Assembly (NCBI RefSeq): GCF_014205275.1
Contig: NZ_JACHND010000001.1
Coordinates: 4,774,001-4,838,000 of the forward strand
Direction of reading: 5' to 3'
Origin: Sphaerisporangium siamense
Lineage (GTDB): Bacteria; Actinomycetota; Actinomycetes; Streptosporangiales; Streptosporangiaceae
Length of the DNA: 64,000 nucleotides
The number at the start of each line of letters is the position of its first letter. Positions within the stretch are counted from its first letter, which is position 1. Below the pieces are notes generated by a model. It worked only from the letters and a program-made list of their open reading frames with translations, did no database searches and was not told the DNA's origin. The position numbers and the translations under genes were made by a program. This document shows, one piece after another, positions 38,210-46,490 of this stretch.

Positions 38210-41200
38210 TTACTCGTAGAGCGCGTCGGCGTAGGAGAGCTGCTTGCGCAGCGACTCCTCGGTGGGGATGTCCGGGGCGGCGTAGATCTTGATGTCGTAG
38301 ACCTTCGTCACTCCTGCTGCCTGCTGCTGCTGGCCGGCCGAGTTGAGCGAACCGACGTAGGAGGCGACCCCGGCCGCCAGCGAACCGAGGGGATCACTGT
38401 TCGGCGTCGGGGCGGTCTTCAGCGCCAGCGGCTCGAAGGCGGCCATCTTCAGCAGCGGCGGGTCATCGCCGCCGGAGAAGGACGACCGCTCGGTGTCGCC
38501 ACCGCCGCCCTCCTGCTTGGGGGCTTCGATGGTCGGGCCCTTGAAGGTGCGGTTCAGGCTCTCCAGCTCGGCGACGATCGCCGCCACAGCATCGGCGACG
38601 ACCTTCTTGGCGGTGTTCATCGCGTTGGTGATCGCCGAGACGAAGGAGGTCAGCTTGCCCTGCTCGGCTGCCTGGGTGGCCAGGCTCTTGAACTGCGCCA
38701 CCGAGTCCGAGACGGCCTTGGTGATGTAGTCGACAACCTTCTTCATGTTCGCCTGGACCGTGGCCGGCGTCTGGTCGGCCGCCGTGGCGGTGTTCATCTG
38801 GACCGGTAGCGTGCGCCAGACGGCGATCGTGTCCGAGACACCCTTGGTGATCGCGGCCCGGACCATGTTCATCTGGCCTGCCATCGCGACCACCACCGAG
38901 GCGTCGGCCACGACCGTGTTGGACATCGCCTTGGGCAGCTCGGCGAAGGCCGCCATGGCTTCGGAGACGCCCTTGTTCACAGCGGCCGTGACCTTGGCCA
39001 TAACCCCGGTGACCTGCGTGGTCACGGTGTCGTTGGCGACGGCCTTGGCCATGCCCTCCGGGAGCTTGGCGAACTGCTGGGCCCCTGCGGTGGCCTTCTC
39101 GCCGATGACGGCGTTCATCGCGTCGAGCTTGGCCGCCAGCTCCTCCGGGGTCTTGGAGGAGTTGATCAGCTCTCGCATGACCTCGGGGAGCTTGGAGAAG
39201 TTCTGCTGCGCCTGGGTGACCCCGTCCTGGACCTTCTTGGCCGCGCCGTCCATCTCGATGCCCATAAGCTCGGCGATCTGGCTGGCCTGGGTCTGGTCTT
39301 CCATCCCCTTGAGCATGGCCTTGACCTGCTCGACGGCCTGCGGCCCGGCGGTCTGGAGGACCGTCAAGATCTTCTGCATGTTCTGGCCCATGGACACGGC
39401 CAGCGGGTCCCCGGACTTCTGCGTCTCGGTGATCAACGCCTGCATCTTCTGGGCCCAGGTGGTGCTGAGCTGGGTGCCGGTGAACTCGACGTGTTCGAGC
39501 AGTTCGCGGAAGCGCTGCCGGAACCCCTCGTTGAGCTGGGCCGAGCCGGTGTTCCCCTTCTCCACCAGGTCGGCGATGGCCTCGTCCCAGCTCTTGCGCA
39601 GCTCACGCATCTTGTTGACCGAATCGGCAACGACCAGGCCGAAGGACAGGTTGATCTGCTTGGCCAGGTTGGAGGCTGCCTCGTTGGTCGAGTCGGCCTG
39701 CGTCACGAGGTTCTTGAGATCTTGGATGCTGACCGAGGTCGTGTTCTTGATGACCCCGGAGATGGTGTCCCAGGAGGTGGCGACGTCGCTCATCACCGTG
39801 CCCACGTTGGCGGCCACGGTGGTGGCGGCCTCGGCCGCTGCCGCCCCGATGTTGATCAGGGTCGTGGCCAGGGTGGTGAGGCCCTGGATGGTGTTGGGGT
39901 CTGATATCGCCTGGGCCAGGGTGTTGACCGCTACGGCCAGGGCGGCGAGCACGGCGGGGGCCATCTTGGCGAAGGCCGCGGCGACGGCCTCCAGCCCGGG
40001 AGCCATGTCCCGCAGCGCTCGGGCGAAGGCTACGGCGGCCACGCCGTAGACGTCCTTGTTGGCGCTGAAGGCGTCGAACAGCCGAGTGAAGGCGTCAGTC
40101 AGACCTTCCAGGACGGCAGGCGCAAAAGAGGCGAAAGCACCCGCGAGGTTCGCAATCGACGGCAGCAGTTCGGCCATCGAGTCGCCGATCGCGTTGAACC
40201 CCTCGGCGAACTGCGGCCCGTAGTCGGCCAGGACGCTGAAGAAGTTCCCGAACGCCTCGCCGAGGGTGGCGAACCCGGTCTGGATCTGCTCGTAGAAGCC
40301 GCTCTGGTTGAGCTTGGCCAGAGCGTCTGCCATGCCCTGTAGCGCGCCAGTGGCAAACTCGGCCATGCCCTTGGCCAGGGGCTCGATCGCCTTCATGGCC
40401 TCGCCCAGGGCCTTGACCCAGGCGTCGTAGAAGGGCTGGCCCTTCTGCATCGCGTCGGCGGCCCGGTCCGCCAGGTCGGTGAAGGTCTCCAGAGCTGGAG
40501 TGATCGACTCCTTGAACGCGGCGGAGAAGTTCTCCAGGACCCCGGCCCACTCCTCCTCCAAGTCCTTGGAGGACTGCATGAAGCTGTAGACCACGCCCGC
40601 CAGCAGCAAGGGCAGCGCCACCAGGGCGGCAGCACCGATCAGCACCCCGCCGATGGCCAGGGCGGCAGCGCCGGCCGCTACGACGATTGACCCGAGCAGG
40701 CCCACAACGGCACCAAGCAGGACGGTCGCCCCGCCGAGCTGGGCCAGGCCGGTGACGATGCTGAGCACCGCCCCCTGCACGTTGCCCAGCGACTCCATGG
40801 ACAGGCTTCCGCCCGTGATCAGGGACTTGAAGGCGGTGGCCGCTGTCGAGCCGAGTTCCTTGAGCCCGCTGAGGATGCCGCTGACGGCGTCGGTCAGGCC
40901 GGAGAACATGCCGCTGGAGTTCTTGACGGTGGTGTTGATGACGTTGGCGGCCCGGTTGAGGGAGTCGCCGTCAACATCGACCTGGACCTTCTTGGTCTCG
41001 GTCCGGGTGATCTGCTTGATCTTCACCTCGGCCGCGAGCGCGTCCACGTCGATGTTGATCGTCTTGGATTCGGCCTTGGTGAGGTCCGCCAGCCGGGCGC
41101 TCGCCGCTGAGGTGTTCAGGTTGAGGTCGATGCTGATGTTGCGGTCGCGCAGGAACGTCTGAAGCTCTGCCTCGGCCTTGGCCGTCTGAAGCTCGATCTC

Positions 41201-41398
41201 CACCTGGACCTTGCGGTCGGTGATCGCCTTCTTCAGCTCGGCCTCGAACTGGGCGAGGTCGGCCTCAACCTCGATTTCGATCTTCTCGTTGGACCAGCGG
41301 GCAAGCTCGGCCTTCAGCTCCTTACCGAAGTCCGAAGTGTCCGGGACGACCTTGACCCCGACGCGCGCGACTTCCTTGCGCGCAGGACTCCCTGCCAT
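38210..41398 (-). CDS. Tail tape measure protein
   Basis: Product of 1062 aa, the longest gene of the prophage. It has a helical N-terminus, a hydrophobic cluster (about 225-285, with VVAAGAAALAIGGVLIGAAA) and long Ala-rich repeats in the C-terminal half with a recurring unit (MAKVTAAVNKGVSEAMAAFA; MNMVRAAITKGVSDTIAVWR). It sets tail length and assists DNA entry. ATG 41398 follows GGAGGAG. Confidence 0.95.
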   Translation of the reverse strand: MAGSPARKEVARVGVKVVPDTSDFGKELKAELARWSNEKIEIEVEADLAQFEAELKKAITDRKVQVEIELQTAKAEAELQTFLRDRNISIDLNLNTSAASARLADLTKAESKTINIDVDALAAEVKIKQITRTETKKVQVDVDGDSLNRAANVINTTVKNSSGMFSGLTDAVSGILSGLKELGSTAATAFKSLITGGSLSMESLGNVQGAVLSIVTGLAQLGGATVLLGAVVGLLGSIVVAAGAAALAIGGVLIGAAALVALPLLLAGVVYSFMQSSKDLEEEWAGVLENFSAAFKESITPALETFTDLADRAADAMQKGQPFYDAWVKALGEAMKAIEPLAKGMAEFATGALQGMADALAKLNQSGFYEQIQTGFATLGEAFGNFFSVLADYGPQFAEGFNAIGDSMAELLPSIANLAGAFASFAPAVLEGLTDAFTRLFDAFSANKDVYGVAAVAFARALRDMAPGLEAVAAAFAKMAPAVLAALAVAVNTLAQAISDPNTIQGLTTLATTLINIGAAAAEAATTVAANVGTVMSDVATSWDTISGVIKNTTSVSIQDLKNLVTQADSTNEAASNLAKQINLSFGLVVADSVNKMRELRKSWDEAIADLVEKGNTGSAQLNEGFRQRFRELLEHVEFTGTQLSTTWAQKMQALITETQKSGDPLAVSMGQNMQKILTVLQTAGPQAVEQVKAMLKGMEDQTQASQIAELMGIEMDGAAKKVQDGVTQAQQNFSKLPEVMRELINSSKTPEELAAKLDAMNAVIGEKATAGAQQFAKLPEGMAKAVANDTVTTQVTGVMAKVTAAVNKGVSEAMAAFAELPKAMSNTVVADASVVVAMAGQMNMVRAAITKGVSDTIAVWRTLPVQMNTATAADQTPATVQANMKKVVDYITKAVSDSVAQFKSLATQAAEQGKLTSFVSAITNAMNTAKKVVADAVAAIVAELESLNRTFKGPTIEAPKQEGGGGDTERSSFSGGDDPPLLKMAAFEPLALKTAPTPNSDPLGSLAAGVASYVGSLNSAGQQQQAAGVTKVYDIKIYAAPDIPTEESLRKQLSYADALYE

Positions 41399-41416
41399 GT
41401 GTCTCCTCCATCCGGC

Positions 41417-41865
41417 TCACGGGCGAGGAGGAGGAAGGGGCACCTTCGAGCCGGGCCCGATCACGGGCGCAGGGGCGTCCTCGCCCCGCAAACGGGCAAG
41501 CAGTGGGTTGGGCTTGGTGGGCTTCTCCGCTTCCTGCGCGCCGGGGCGCGGGTACGGCGGGAAGGGCTTGACCTTCTTCGGCTTGTCGCTGTGCGCGGCC
41601 TGGTAGAGCCAGGTCAGAGCGTTGAAGGCGTCATAAACGTCGGCCAGCATGTAGGCGTGCCGGTCCCAGCCGGCGTACTCCGGGCCGCGCAACGCGGAGA
41701 CGTATGCGGAGTCGAGGGGGAGATGCCTGATGAGTGCCAGAACGAGCACGGGGGAGAGCAGTCCGCGGCGAAGGTCCCGCAGGTCCATTCGGTAGAACCG
41801 CAGGAAGTCGGCGAACAGCTCGTCCCCGTGGCTGTCCAGTAGCTCGATCAGGCTGAGGCTTCCCC
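41417..41865 (-). CDS. Tail assembly chaperone, frameshifted C-terminal part
   Basis: This frame is open from the slippery site to 41417 and encodes LIELLDSHGDELFADFLRFY, then MDLRDLRRGLLSPVLVLALI. An internal ATG at 41788 would give 123 aa alone. As in lambda G/GT, it is most likely expressed as a -1 fusion to the upstream chaperone. Proline-rich end. Confidence 0.75.
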
Positions 41866-42189
41866 CGACTTGGCCGCCTTCATCCAGTCGTCGAAGATGC
41901 GGGTGTGGAAGTGCGGCGGCAGGTCGGCCAGTGACTTCTTCAGCGAGTCCTTCTTGTCGGAGGCGGCCACGAGAATCCGGCCGATCGCGTCGATCCGGTC
42001 GAAGGGGTCGGCCTCGTTGTTGGTGACGGTCGGCAGGAGGCCCCGCACGACGGCCAGCTCGTCCTTGCTCAGCAGCAGGATCGGGCGCAGCAGGACGGTC
42101 TTGCCGTCCTTGGCGACGAACTCCAGGCCCTTCTCGACCTGCTCACGCTCGACATCGGCAACCAGGTCTTCGTACTTCAGAACAGCCAC
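41848..42189 (-). CDS. Tail assembly chaperone (G-like)
   Basis: Product of about 113 aa. GTG 42189 is chosen because AAGGAG lies five bases upstream; an ATG at 42207 is possible. It is a small helical protein between the major tail protein and tape measure genes, the standard chaperone position. It binds the tape measure during assembly. The GGGGG run before its stop allows -1 frameshifting. Confidence 0.8.
   Translation of the reverse strand: MAVLKYEDLVADVEREQVEKGLEFVAKDGKTVLLRPILLLSKDELAVVRGLLPTVTNNEADPFDRIDAIGRILVAASDKKDSLKKSLADLPPHFHTRIFDDWMKAAKSGEASA
41862..41866 (-). other. Probable -1 frameshift slippery site
   Basis: On the - strand TCG-GGG-GAA: glycine tRNA on GGG can slip back one base on the G run. 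This continues in the downstream chaperone frame, which has no stop between the site and 41417. Confidence 0.6.
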
Positions 42190-42306
42190 GATGGCTCCTT
42201 GGGACATGGGGATGCGGGGATGGCGAAGCCCCGCTGCGCGGCCATCCCCAGCGCACGCAACGGGGCTTGGTGCCCGGACGGGTTGTGAGGCCCGGCCGGG
42301 CTGGGA

Positions 42307-43155
42307 TCAGGACTGGTCGATGGTGAAAGAGGTGCCGGCCGACTCGCCGAAGTTGGTCTCGACCTTGAGCTGAACCGGCAGGTCGCCGGTTTCCACCGGG
42401 TCGGGAACCGTGACGGTGAGCTGGGTGCCGGTCGGCGTGTAGACGGGGTTGACGCCCTCGTAGACGCCGAACCAGACGGTCGCCGGGGCCGTCAGGTTGG
42501 TGCCGGTGATGACCACCTGCGAACCGGGGGCGCCGGTGGCCGGGGTCACCTCGGTCACGGTCGGCGGGTTGATCTCGACCGCCTTGCCCCACATGACCGG
42601 GGAGATCTGGCCCAGGCCGTTGGCGCCGCTCAGGATGGTCGCGACGACCTGCATCTCCGTCAGGGCGGCCGGGTCGTAGGTGACGCCCTCAGCGCCGATC
42701 AGGCTGACCCGCTCGTAGTACTCGACCACGTGGCGGTCACCGTCCACCGCGACCACCAGCAGCGCCTTGGTCTGCGCGGCCGGCACCGAGGGGATGACGA
42801 ACGAGCCGTCAGCGGCCACATCGCCGCCGCCGTAGTACAGGCGGTAGGTGTCGATGGTGAAGTCGGCCAGGGCCAGCGTCACCGTGAAGACCTTGGGCGG
42901 GTTGGTGGTGCGCAGGGCGGGCTTCTGCCAGGTGCCCAGCACCTCGGGGTCATCGCCCTCGGAGTCGTGCGTCAGGCCGTTCTCCAGCGAGGTGTTGCCG
43001 ATGGAGGCCCAGGAGGTGCCCACGCTGTCGCGCAGGGTGCGCTCGGTGCGGATGTCGTACGGCAGGACCGGCTTCGGGGTGCCCTCAGGGGCGACGAAGA
43101 TGTAGCCGGTGTTCGGAACGAGGACCGGGTCCTTCGTCAGGTAGGTGGGTGCCAT
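42307..43155 (-). CDS. Major tail tube protein with C-terminal Ig-like (IPT/TIG) domain
   Basis: Product of 282 aa. The tail-tube core occupies about 1-200 (APTYLTKDPVLVPNTGYIFV; ADFTIDTYRLYYGG). A C-terminal Ig fold follows (PTVTEVTPATGAPGSQVVIT, about 205-282) that would decorate the tail surface. ATG 43155 is set by a start-associated sequence on the - strand. It is the only late gene with that element at its start. Confidence 0.85.
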   Translation of the reverse strand: MAPTYLTKDPVLVPNTGYIFVAPEGTPKPVLPYDIRTERTLRDSVGTSWASIGNTSLENGLTHDSEGDDPEVLGTWQKPALRTTNPPKVFTVTLALADFTIDTYRLYYGGGDVAADGSFVIPSVPAAQTKALLVVAVDGDRHVVEYYERVSLIGAEGVTYDPAALTEMQVVATILSGANGLGQISPVMWGKAVEINPPTVTEVTPATGAPGSQVVITGTNLTAPATVWFGVYEGVNPVYTPTGTQLTVTVPDPVETGDLPVQLKVETNFGESAGTSFTIDQS

Positions 43156-43156
43156 T

Positions 43157-43175
43157 ACTACCAATCTCCTGTATG
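43157..43175 (-). promoter_or_regulatory. Start-associated sequence, copy 9 (late gene)
   Basis: CATACAGGAGATTGGTAGT on the - strand, one base before ATG 43155 of the major tail protein. A polypyrimidine element (43187) lies just upstream. Confidence 0.75.
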
Positions 43176-43209
43176 CAGGCATGGAGGAAGAAGAAAGAAG
43201 AGGAGGGGG

Positions 43210-43641
43210 TTACCGCAGCGGCCGGATGGAGATCTGGTAGGTCCCCTGGAACATGAAGGTGTCGCCGTGCTTGCTGCTCAGGCCGTCGTAGATCAGCGAC
43301 GGAGCGTTGACCTCGCGGAAGCCGAACAGGTAGCCGGCCGTCTCGGGGGTGGCGTAGCGGAACCCCTCCCGGCTGGCCTGAGACATCGAAGCCCCGGCCC
43401 GGCGAGCCAGCAGCGAGGCGTTACCGCGCTGGCTGGCGAACGCCTCGATCTCGAAGTAGCAGACCGCCCACAGGTGAGGGTGCCGGGAGGCCCCGCCGCC
43501 CGTGGCGCGCACCACGAGGAAGTCCTGCCTGTCCCAGTTCTTCTGGGCCTGACTGAAGACGCGGGAGACGCCCTGGGTGACCAGGTCGGGCATGTAGTGC
43601 TCAAGCGCTGCGATGATCGTCTTCTCGGGGTCAGGGATCAT
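43210..43641 (-). CDS. Tail terminator/completion protein
   Basis: Product of 143 aa beginning MIPDPEKTIIAALEHYMPDL. The size and place between connector genes and the tail tube fit tail terminator proteins (IRPLR-type end, ATGGGASRHPHLW). ATG 43641 follows GGAG by five bases. Confidence 0.65.
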   Translation of the reverse strand: MIPDPEKTIIAALEHYMPDLVTQGVSRVFSQAQKNWDRQDFLVVRATGGGASRHPHLWAVCYFEIEAFASQRGNASLLARRAGASMSQASREGFRYATPETAGYLFGFREVNAPSLIYDGLSSKHGDTFMFQGTYQISIRPLR

Positions 43642-43934
43642 CACATCTCCGAGATAGTTCTTTCAATCACGTGAGAGCCAGGGACCTCGCGGTCGGCCCA
43701 GTTGTTGAAGTGGCCGAAGTTGTAGCCGATCGCGCCCTCGTCCTTGACGCCGAAGAAGGCGTCCTTGTCGCCCAGGGCCTCGGCCCGGACGCTGCGCGCC
43801 ATCGCTCCGGTGCGCCTGGCGATGTTCGCCTTGAGGATCTTGGCTCCGCGCTGCGCGGTCGCGATGACCTCGGCGTGGACGCCGGGCAGTCCCGCTATGA
43901 CCTCGGCGATCTTGGGGTTGACCCACACGCTCAT
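43641..43934 (-). CDS. Head-tail joining protein (HK97 gp10-like)
   Basis: Product of 97 aa: WVNPKIAEVIAGLPGVHAEV, KILKANIARRTGAMARSV and IGYNFGHFNNWADREVPGSH resemble the gp10/neck family. ATG 43934 overlaps the preceding stop (ATGA). It connects the portal vertex to the tail. Confidence 0.7.
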   Translation of the reverse strand: MSVWVNPKIAEVIAGLPGVHAEVIATAQRGAKILKANIARRTGAMARSVRAEALGDKDAFFGVKDEGAIGYNFGHFNNWADREVPGSHVIERTISEM

Positions 43935-44299
43935 TCGACGTCCCCCTTCAGCTCGCACAGCACGGTCACGTAGTTCACGCGCCTGGTCGACCACCGCCGG
44001 GGCGCCTGGACCACTGTCCAGATCTGGCCCTGAGCCTCGACCTGGGACCACTGGTCCAGCTCCACCAGCTCCTTGGACCACTTGATGACGATCGAGACGC
44101 GGGCGGTGTCGGCCCAGCCCTGGGAGGCGAAACGCATGTTGGCCGCCCAGCCGGCCCCGGCGAAGCCGGTCGGCAGGATGAACGCCTTGACCGAGAGGAA
44201 GGAGCTGGAGGGCACGGGGTTTCGCCCGCCGCCGTATCCGTCCTCCACCCACTCGGTCTTGAAGATCTTGATGTTCTCCGGGGCCCGGTCGAGGATCAC
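43931..44299 (-). CDS. Head-tail connector/stopper protein
   Basis: Product of 122 aa: ENIKIFKTEWVEDGYGGGRN and WTVVQAPRRWSTRRVNYVTV are typical of small stopper/connector proteins in this position. It is coupled to both neighbours by short overlaps. The exact family is uncertain. Confidence 0.6.
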   Translation of the reverse strand: MILDRAPENIKIFKTEWVEDGYGGGRNPVPSSSFLSVKAFILPTGFAGAGWAANMRFASQGWADTARVSIVIKWSKELVELDQWSQVEAQGQIWTVVQAPRRWSTRRVNYVTVLCELKGDVE

Positions 44300-44676
44300 G
44301 GGGTCTCCTCGACAGGGTCAGGGATGTACCGGCTGACGAGCTGGATCGAGCCCAGGCCGGTGCGCGACCGGAACGGCCTCAGCGCGTCCTTGGCCTCCTT
44401 GGACAGCACGACCACGGCCCCGGCGTATGCGTAGCTCGTGGACAGGTCGCCGACTCGGTCGGCTGCAACACCGGGGTCGGTGTTGAGATACCGGATCACC
44501 TCCAGGCAGGCGACCGCCTTCACAGCGGCCGGCGGGGCGGATGTGGCGAAGCTGCGCCGCAGGAAGGTCTCCACCAGCGCTGTCACGTCGGTGATGAAGG
44601 CGTTGACCTGATCGACTCGCTCGTCCTCGAACACCTGCCCCATGCGGGCCTCGATGTCGGCGAGCGACATCAGCAT
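44296..44676 (-). CDS. Head-tail adaptor (gp6/gp15-like)
   Basis: Product of 126 aa, helical: MSLADIEARMGQVFEDERVD, AVKAVACLEVIRYLNTDPGV. It resembles adaptor proteins that bind under the portal. ATG 44676 follows GGAG. It is the first gene after the capsid terminator. Confidence 0.7.
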   Translation of the reverse strand: MLMSLADIEARMGQVFEDERVDQVNAFITDVTALVETFLRRSFATSAPPAAVKAVACLEVIRYLNTDPGVAADRVGDLSTSYAYAGAVVVLSKEAKDALRPFRSRTGLGSIQLVSRYIPDPVEETP

Positions 44677-44704
44677 GGGATCTCCAATCGGGCATGCCGG
44701 AAGG

Positions 44705-44727
44705 GCCCCCGGCGCCAGGCCGGGGGC
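44705..44727. terminator. Hairpin after the capsid gene
   Basis: Perfect GCCCCCGGC/GCCGGGGGC stem in the gap between capsid and adaptor genes. It has no T tract, so it may be an attenuator or mRNA-stabilising structure that keeps capsid mRNA abundant. Confidence 0.6.
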
Positions 44728-44742
44728 TCAACCAAGGGGAGG

Positions 44743-45753
44743 TCAGGGAGTGGCCGGCTTGCCGACGACGATCGCGTGCGGAGCGATGACCTTGGAGTCG
44801 TAGTGCATCCGGGTCTTGATCGCGTGGGTGAACTTGGCCTCGGGCTCATACGCCTTCATCTCGACGTTCGGGATGACAGCGGCGACCGAACCGCGCACGC
44901 CCATCAGCATGTCCACGCCTCGGGCGGCGTCGTGGCTCTGGCCGACGAGGGCCTGCTTGCCCTTGCGGGCGATGCGGGGACCCACCGTGTTGGACACGAT
45001 GACCGGGATGCCCAGGACGCTGCCCATGAAGCCGCTCACCATGATCGGAGTGCCGCCCCAGTGGCTCGCGTCGATGAACTCCTTCATCTTCAGGATCTCT
45101 GCCTTCACGGCGGTCCCGATGACCAGGAACTTCTCGTCCTCGACATTGGCGTCATCCAGCAGGGCCGCCATGTCCACGATCTGGTTGTAGCGGGCCGCGG
45201 TGCCGGTGCCCAGCTCGACGGTCTCGACCAGGCCGTGCAGGGCCACCGCGCCGCCGTCGCTGTTCAGGTCCTTGCCCAGGCCGGAGTTGGTGGCGGTCTC
45301 CTGCGCGGCGGTGACGATGGTGTTGGCCACCAGGGAGTCCAGGGCCAGGGCCGCCTTGCGGGCACGCTGGCGGACCAGCTCGGACATCAGGTCGATGCCG
45401 GCCTTGGTCTGGAGCTGGTGCAGCGAGTCCACCTCGAAGTGGAAGCTGGAGCCCTTCGCGACCTGCATCTTGATGTAGTCCAGCTCAGCCCGGTCGGCCG
45501 AGCCGATCGAGGCGTAGGCCGGGACGTTGCCCTTGTCCTGGACGGTGTCGATGAAGTGGGGGATGCGGAGGACGTCGCCTTCCTTGCGGAACTCGCCCTC
45601 GTAGGTGTTGGTGGCGAACAGGTTGCCGAGAACCAGCCGGTCCTCGGTCTCGGTGAGGAGCTGCGCGCTCCAGACCTCGGGGATGAAGACGCCCTGCACC
45701 CCGGCGTTGAGGTGGGCGCCGGTGTCCTTGTAGAGGCCATCGGTGAATGCCAA
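44743..45753 (-). CDS. Major capsid protein
   Basis: Product of 336 aa. FIPEVWSAQLLTETEDRLVL, LRIPHFIDTVQDKGNVPAY and IPVIVSNTVGPRIARKG fit the HK97-fold capsid family found in actinophages. It follows the scaffold gene. The start is TTG 45753, seven bases after AAGGA. No protease gene or N-terminal delta-like domain is obvious. Confidence 0.9.
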   Translation of the reverse strand: MAFTDGLYKDTGAHLNAGVQGVFIPEVWSAQLLTETEDRLVLGNLFATNTYEGEFRKEGDVLRIPHFIDTVQDKGNVPAYASIGSADRAELDYIKMQVAKGSSFHFEVDSLHQLQTKAGIDLMSELVRQRARKAALALDSLVANTIVTAAQETATNSGLGKDLNSDGGAVALHGLVETVELGTGTAARYNQIVDMAALLDDANVEDEKFLVIGTAVKAEILKMKEFIDASHWGGTPIMVSGFMGSVLGIPVIVSNTVGPRIARKGKQALVGQSHDAARGVDMLMGVRGSVAAVIPNVEMKAYEPEAKFTHAIKTRMHYDSKVIAPHAIVVGKPATP

Positions 45754-45782
45754 CGTAGATCCTTAGAATGTGGCATACGAAA

Positions 45783-45807
45783 GGCCCCCGGCGTGCTGCC
45801 GAGGGCC
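45783..45807 (-). terminator. Terminator-like hairpin between scaffold and capsid genes
   Basis: GGCCCTCGGC/GCCGGGGGCC on the - strand followed by TTTCG. It may cut down read-through or stabilise ends. Confidence 0.6.
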
Positions 45808-45820
45808 CGGTATGCGGGGG

Positions 45821-46408
45821 TCAGATTTCGCCGCGCATGAGCGCGTCAAGGCGGCCCTCTTTCTGGGCCTGGGCGACCTCCCGAGGACTCATCCCCTTCA
45901 GGTCAGCCCTGCTGAGCTGGCCAGCCGTGCGCTGGTCGCCCTGCGGACCGATGCCAAGGCCCTGGGCGAACCGGGGGCCCTTCGGCGCGGTCTCGGAGAA
46001 ACGGGCGACGAACTCGCTGATCGCGGTCTCGTTGACTGCTCCGTCAGCGATGAACTTGTTGACGTCGAGCAGTTCCTTCACAGGCGTGAGATCCACGCCG
46101 GCCTTGGACGCGGCGACGTCGAGCCGATCCTGCGCACGCTGCTGCACGACGGACTCCAGGGCCTCCCGTGCGCCCTGCGCACGAGCGTCTGCGACCGCGC
46201 GCTCGGCGTCGGTCATGTGCGCCTTGCGCAGCTCCTCGACCTCACCAGAAGCCTTCTTCCAGTTGGTCTCGTGAGTGCGCGCGAAGTGCTTCCACTTCTC
46301 GGCCTCGGCCTTCCAGTCCGTGACCTCGCTACCAACCTCCTGGTTGGGGGCGGGGGTCGGCGGGGTGGCCGGGTCGTTGGCCGGGGGAGTGTTCTGGGGG
46401 TTGTCCAT
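45821..46408 (-). CDS. Capsid scaffolding protein
   Basis: Product of 195 aa. It has a proline-rich N-terminus (TPPANDPATPPTPAPNQEVG), a charged helical middle (KAEAEKWKHFARTHETNWKK) and a short basic C-terminus, typical of phage scaffolds of the DUF4355 type. It directs capsid assembly and is removed afterwards. The gene contains an internal exact match to the start-associated core at 46,329-46,343. Confidence 0.8.
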   Translation of the reverse strand: MDNPQNTPPANDPATPPTPAPNQEVGSEVTDWKAEAEKWKHFARTHETNWKKASGEVEELRKAHMTDAERAVADARAQGAREALESVVQQRAQDRLDVAASKAGVDLTPVKELLDVNKFIADGAVNETAISEFVARFSETAPKGPRFAQGLGIGPQGDQRTAGQLSRADLKGMSPREVAQAQKEGRLDALMRGEI

Positions 46409-46446
46409 CGCGGTGCTGGGTCCTCTCCATGTCGGATTGAGGCATG

Positions 46447-46476
46447 AAAAAGGCCCTGGCCATGTCGGCTAGGGCT
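46447..46476 (-). terminator. Rho-independent terminator after portal gene
   Basis: On the - strand GCCCTAGCC/GGCCAGGGC stem followed by TTTTTC, between portal and scaffold genes. It probably sets the portal to capsid expression ratio. Confidence 0.7.
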
Positions 46477-46490
46477 TCGGTGGTGGGGTG

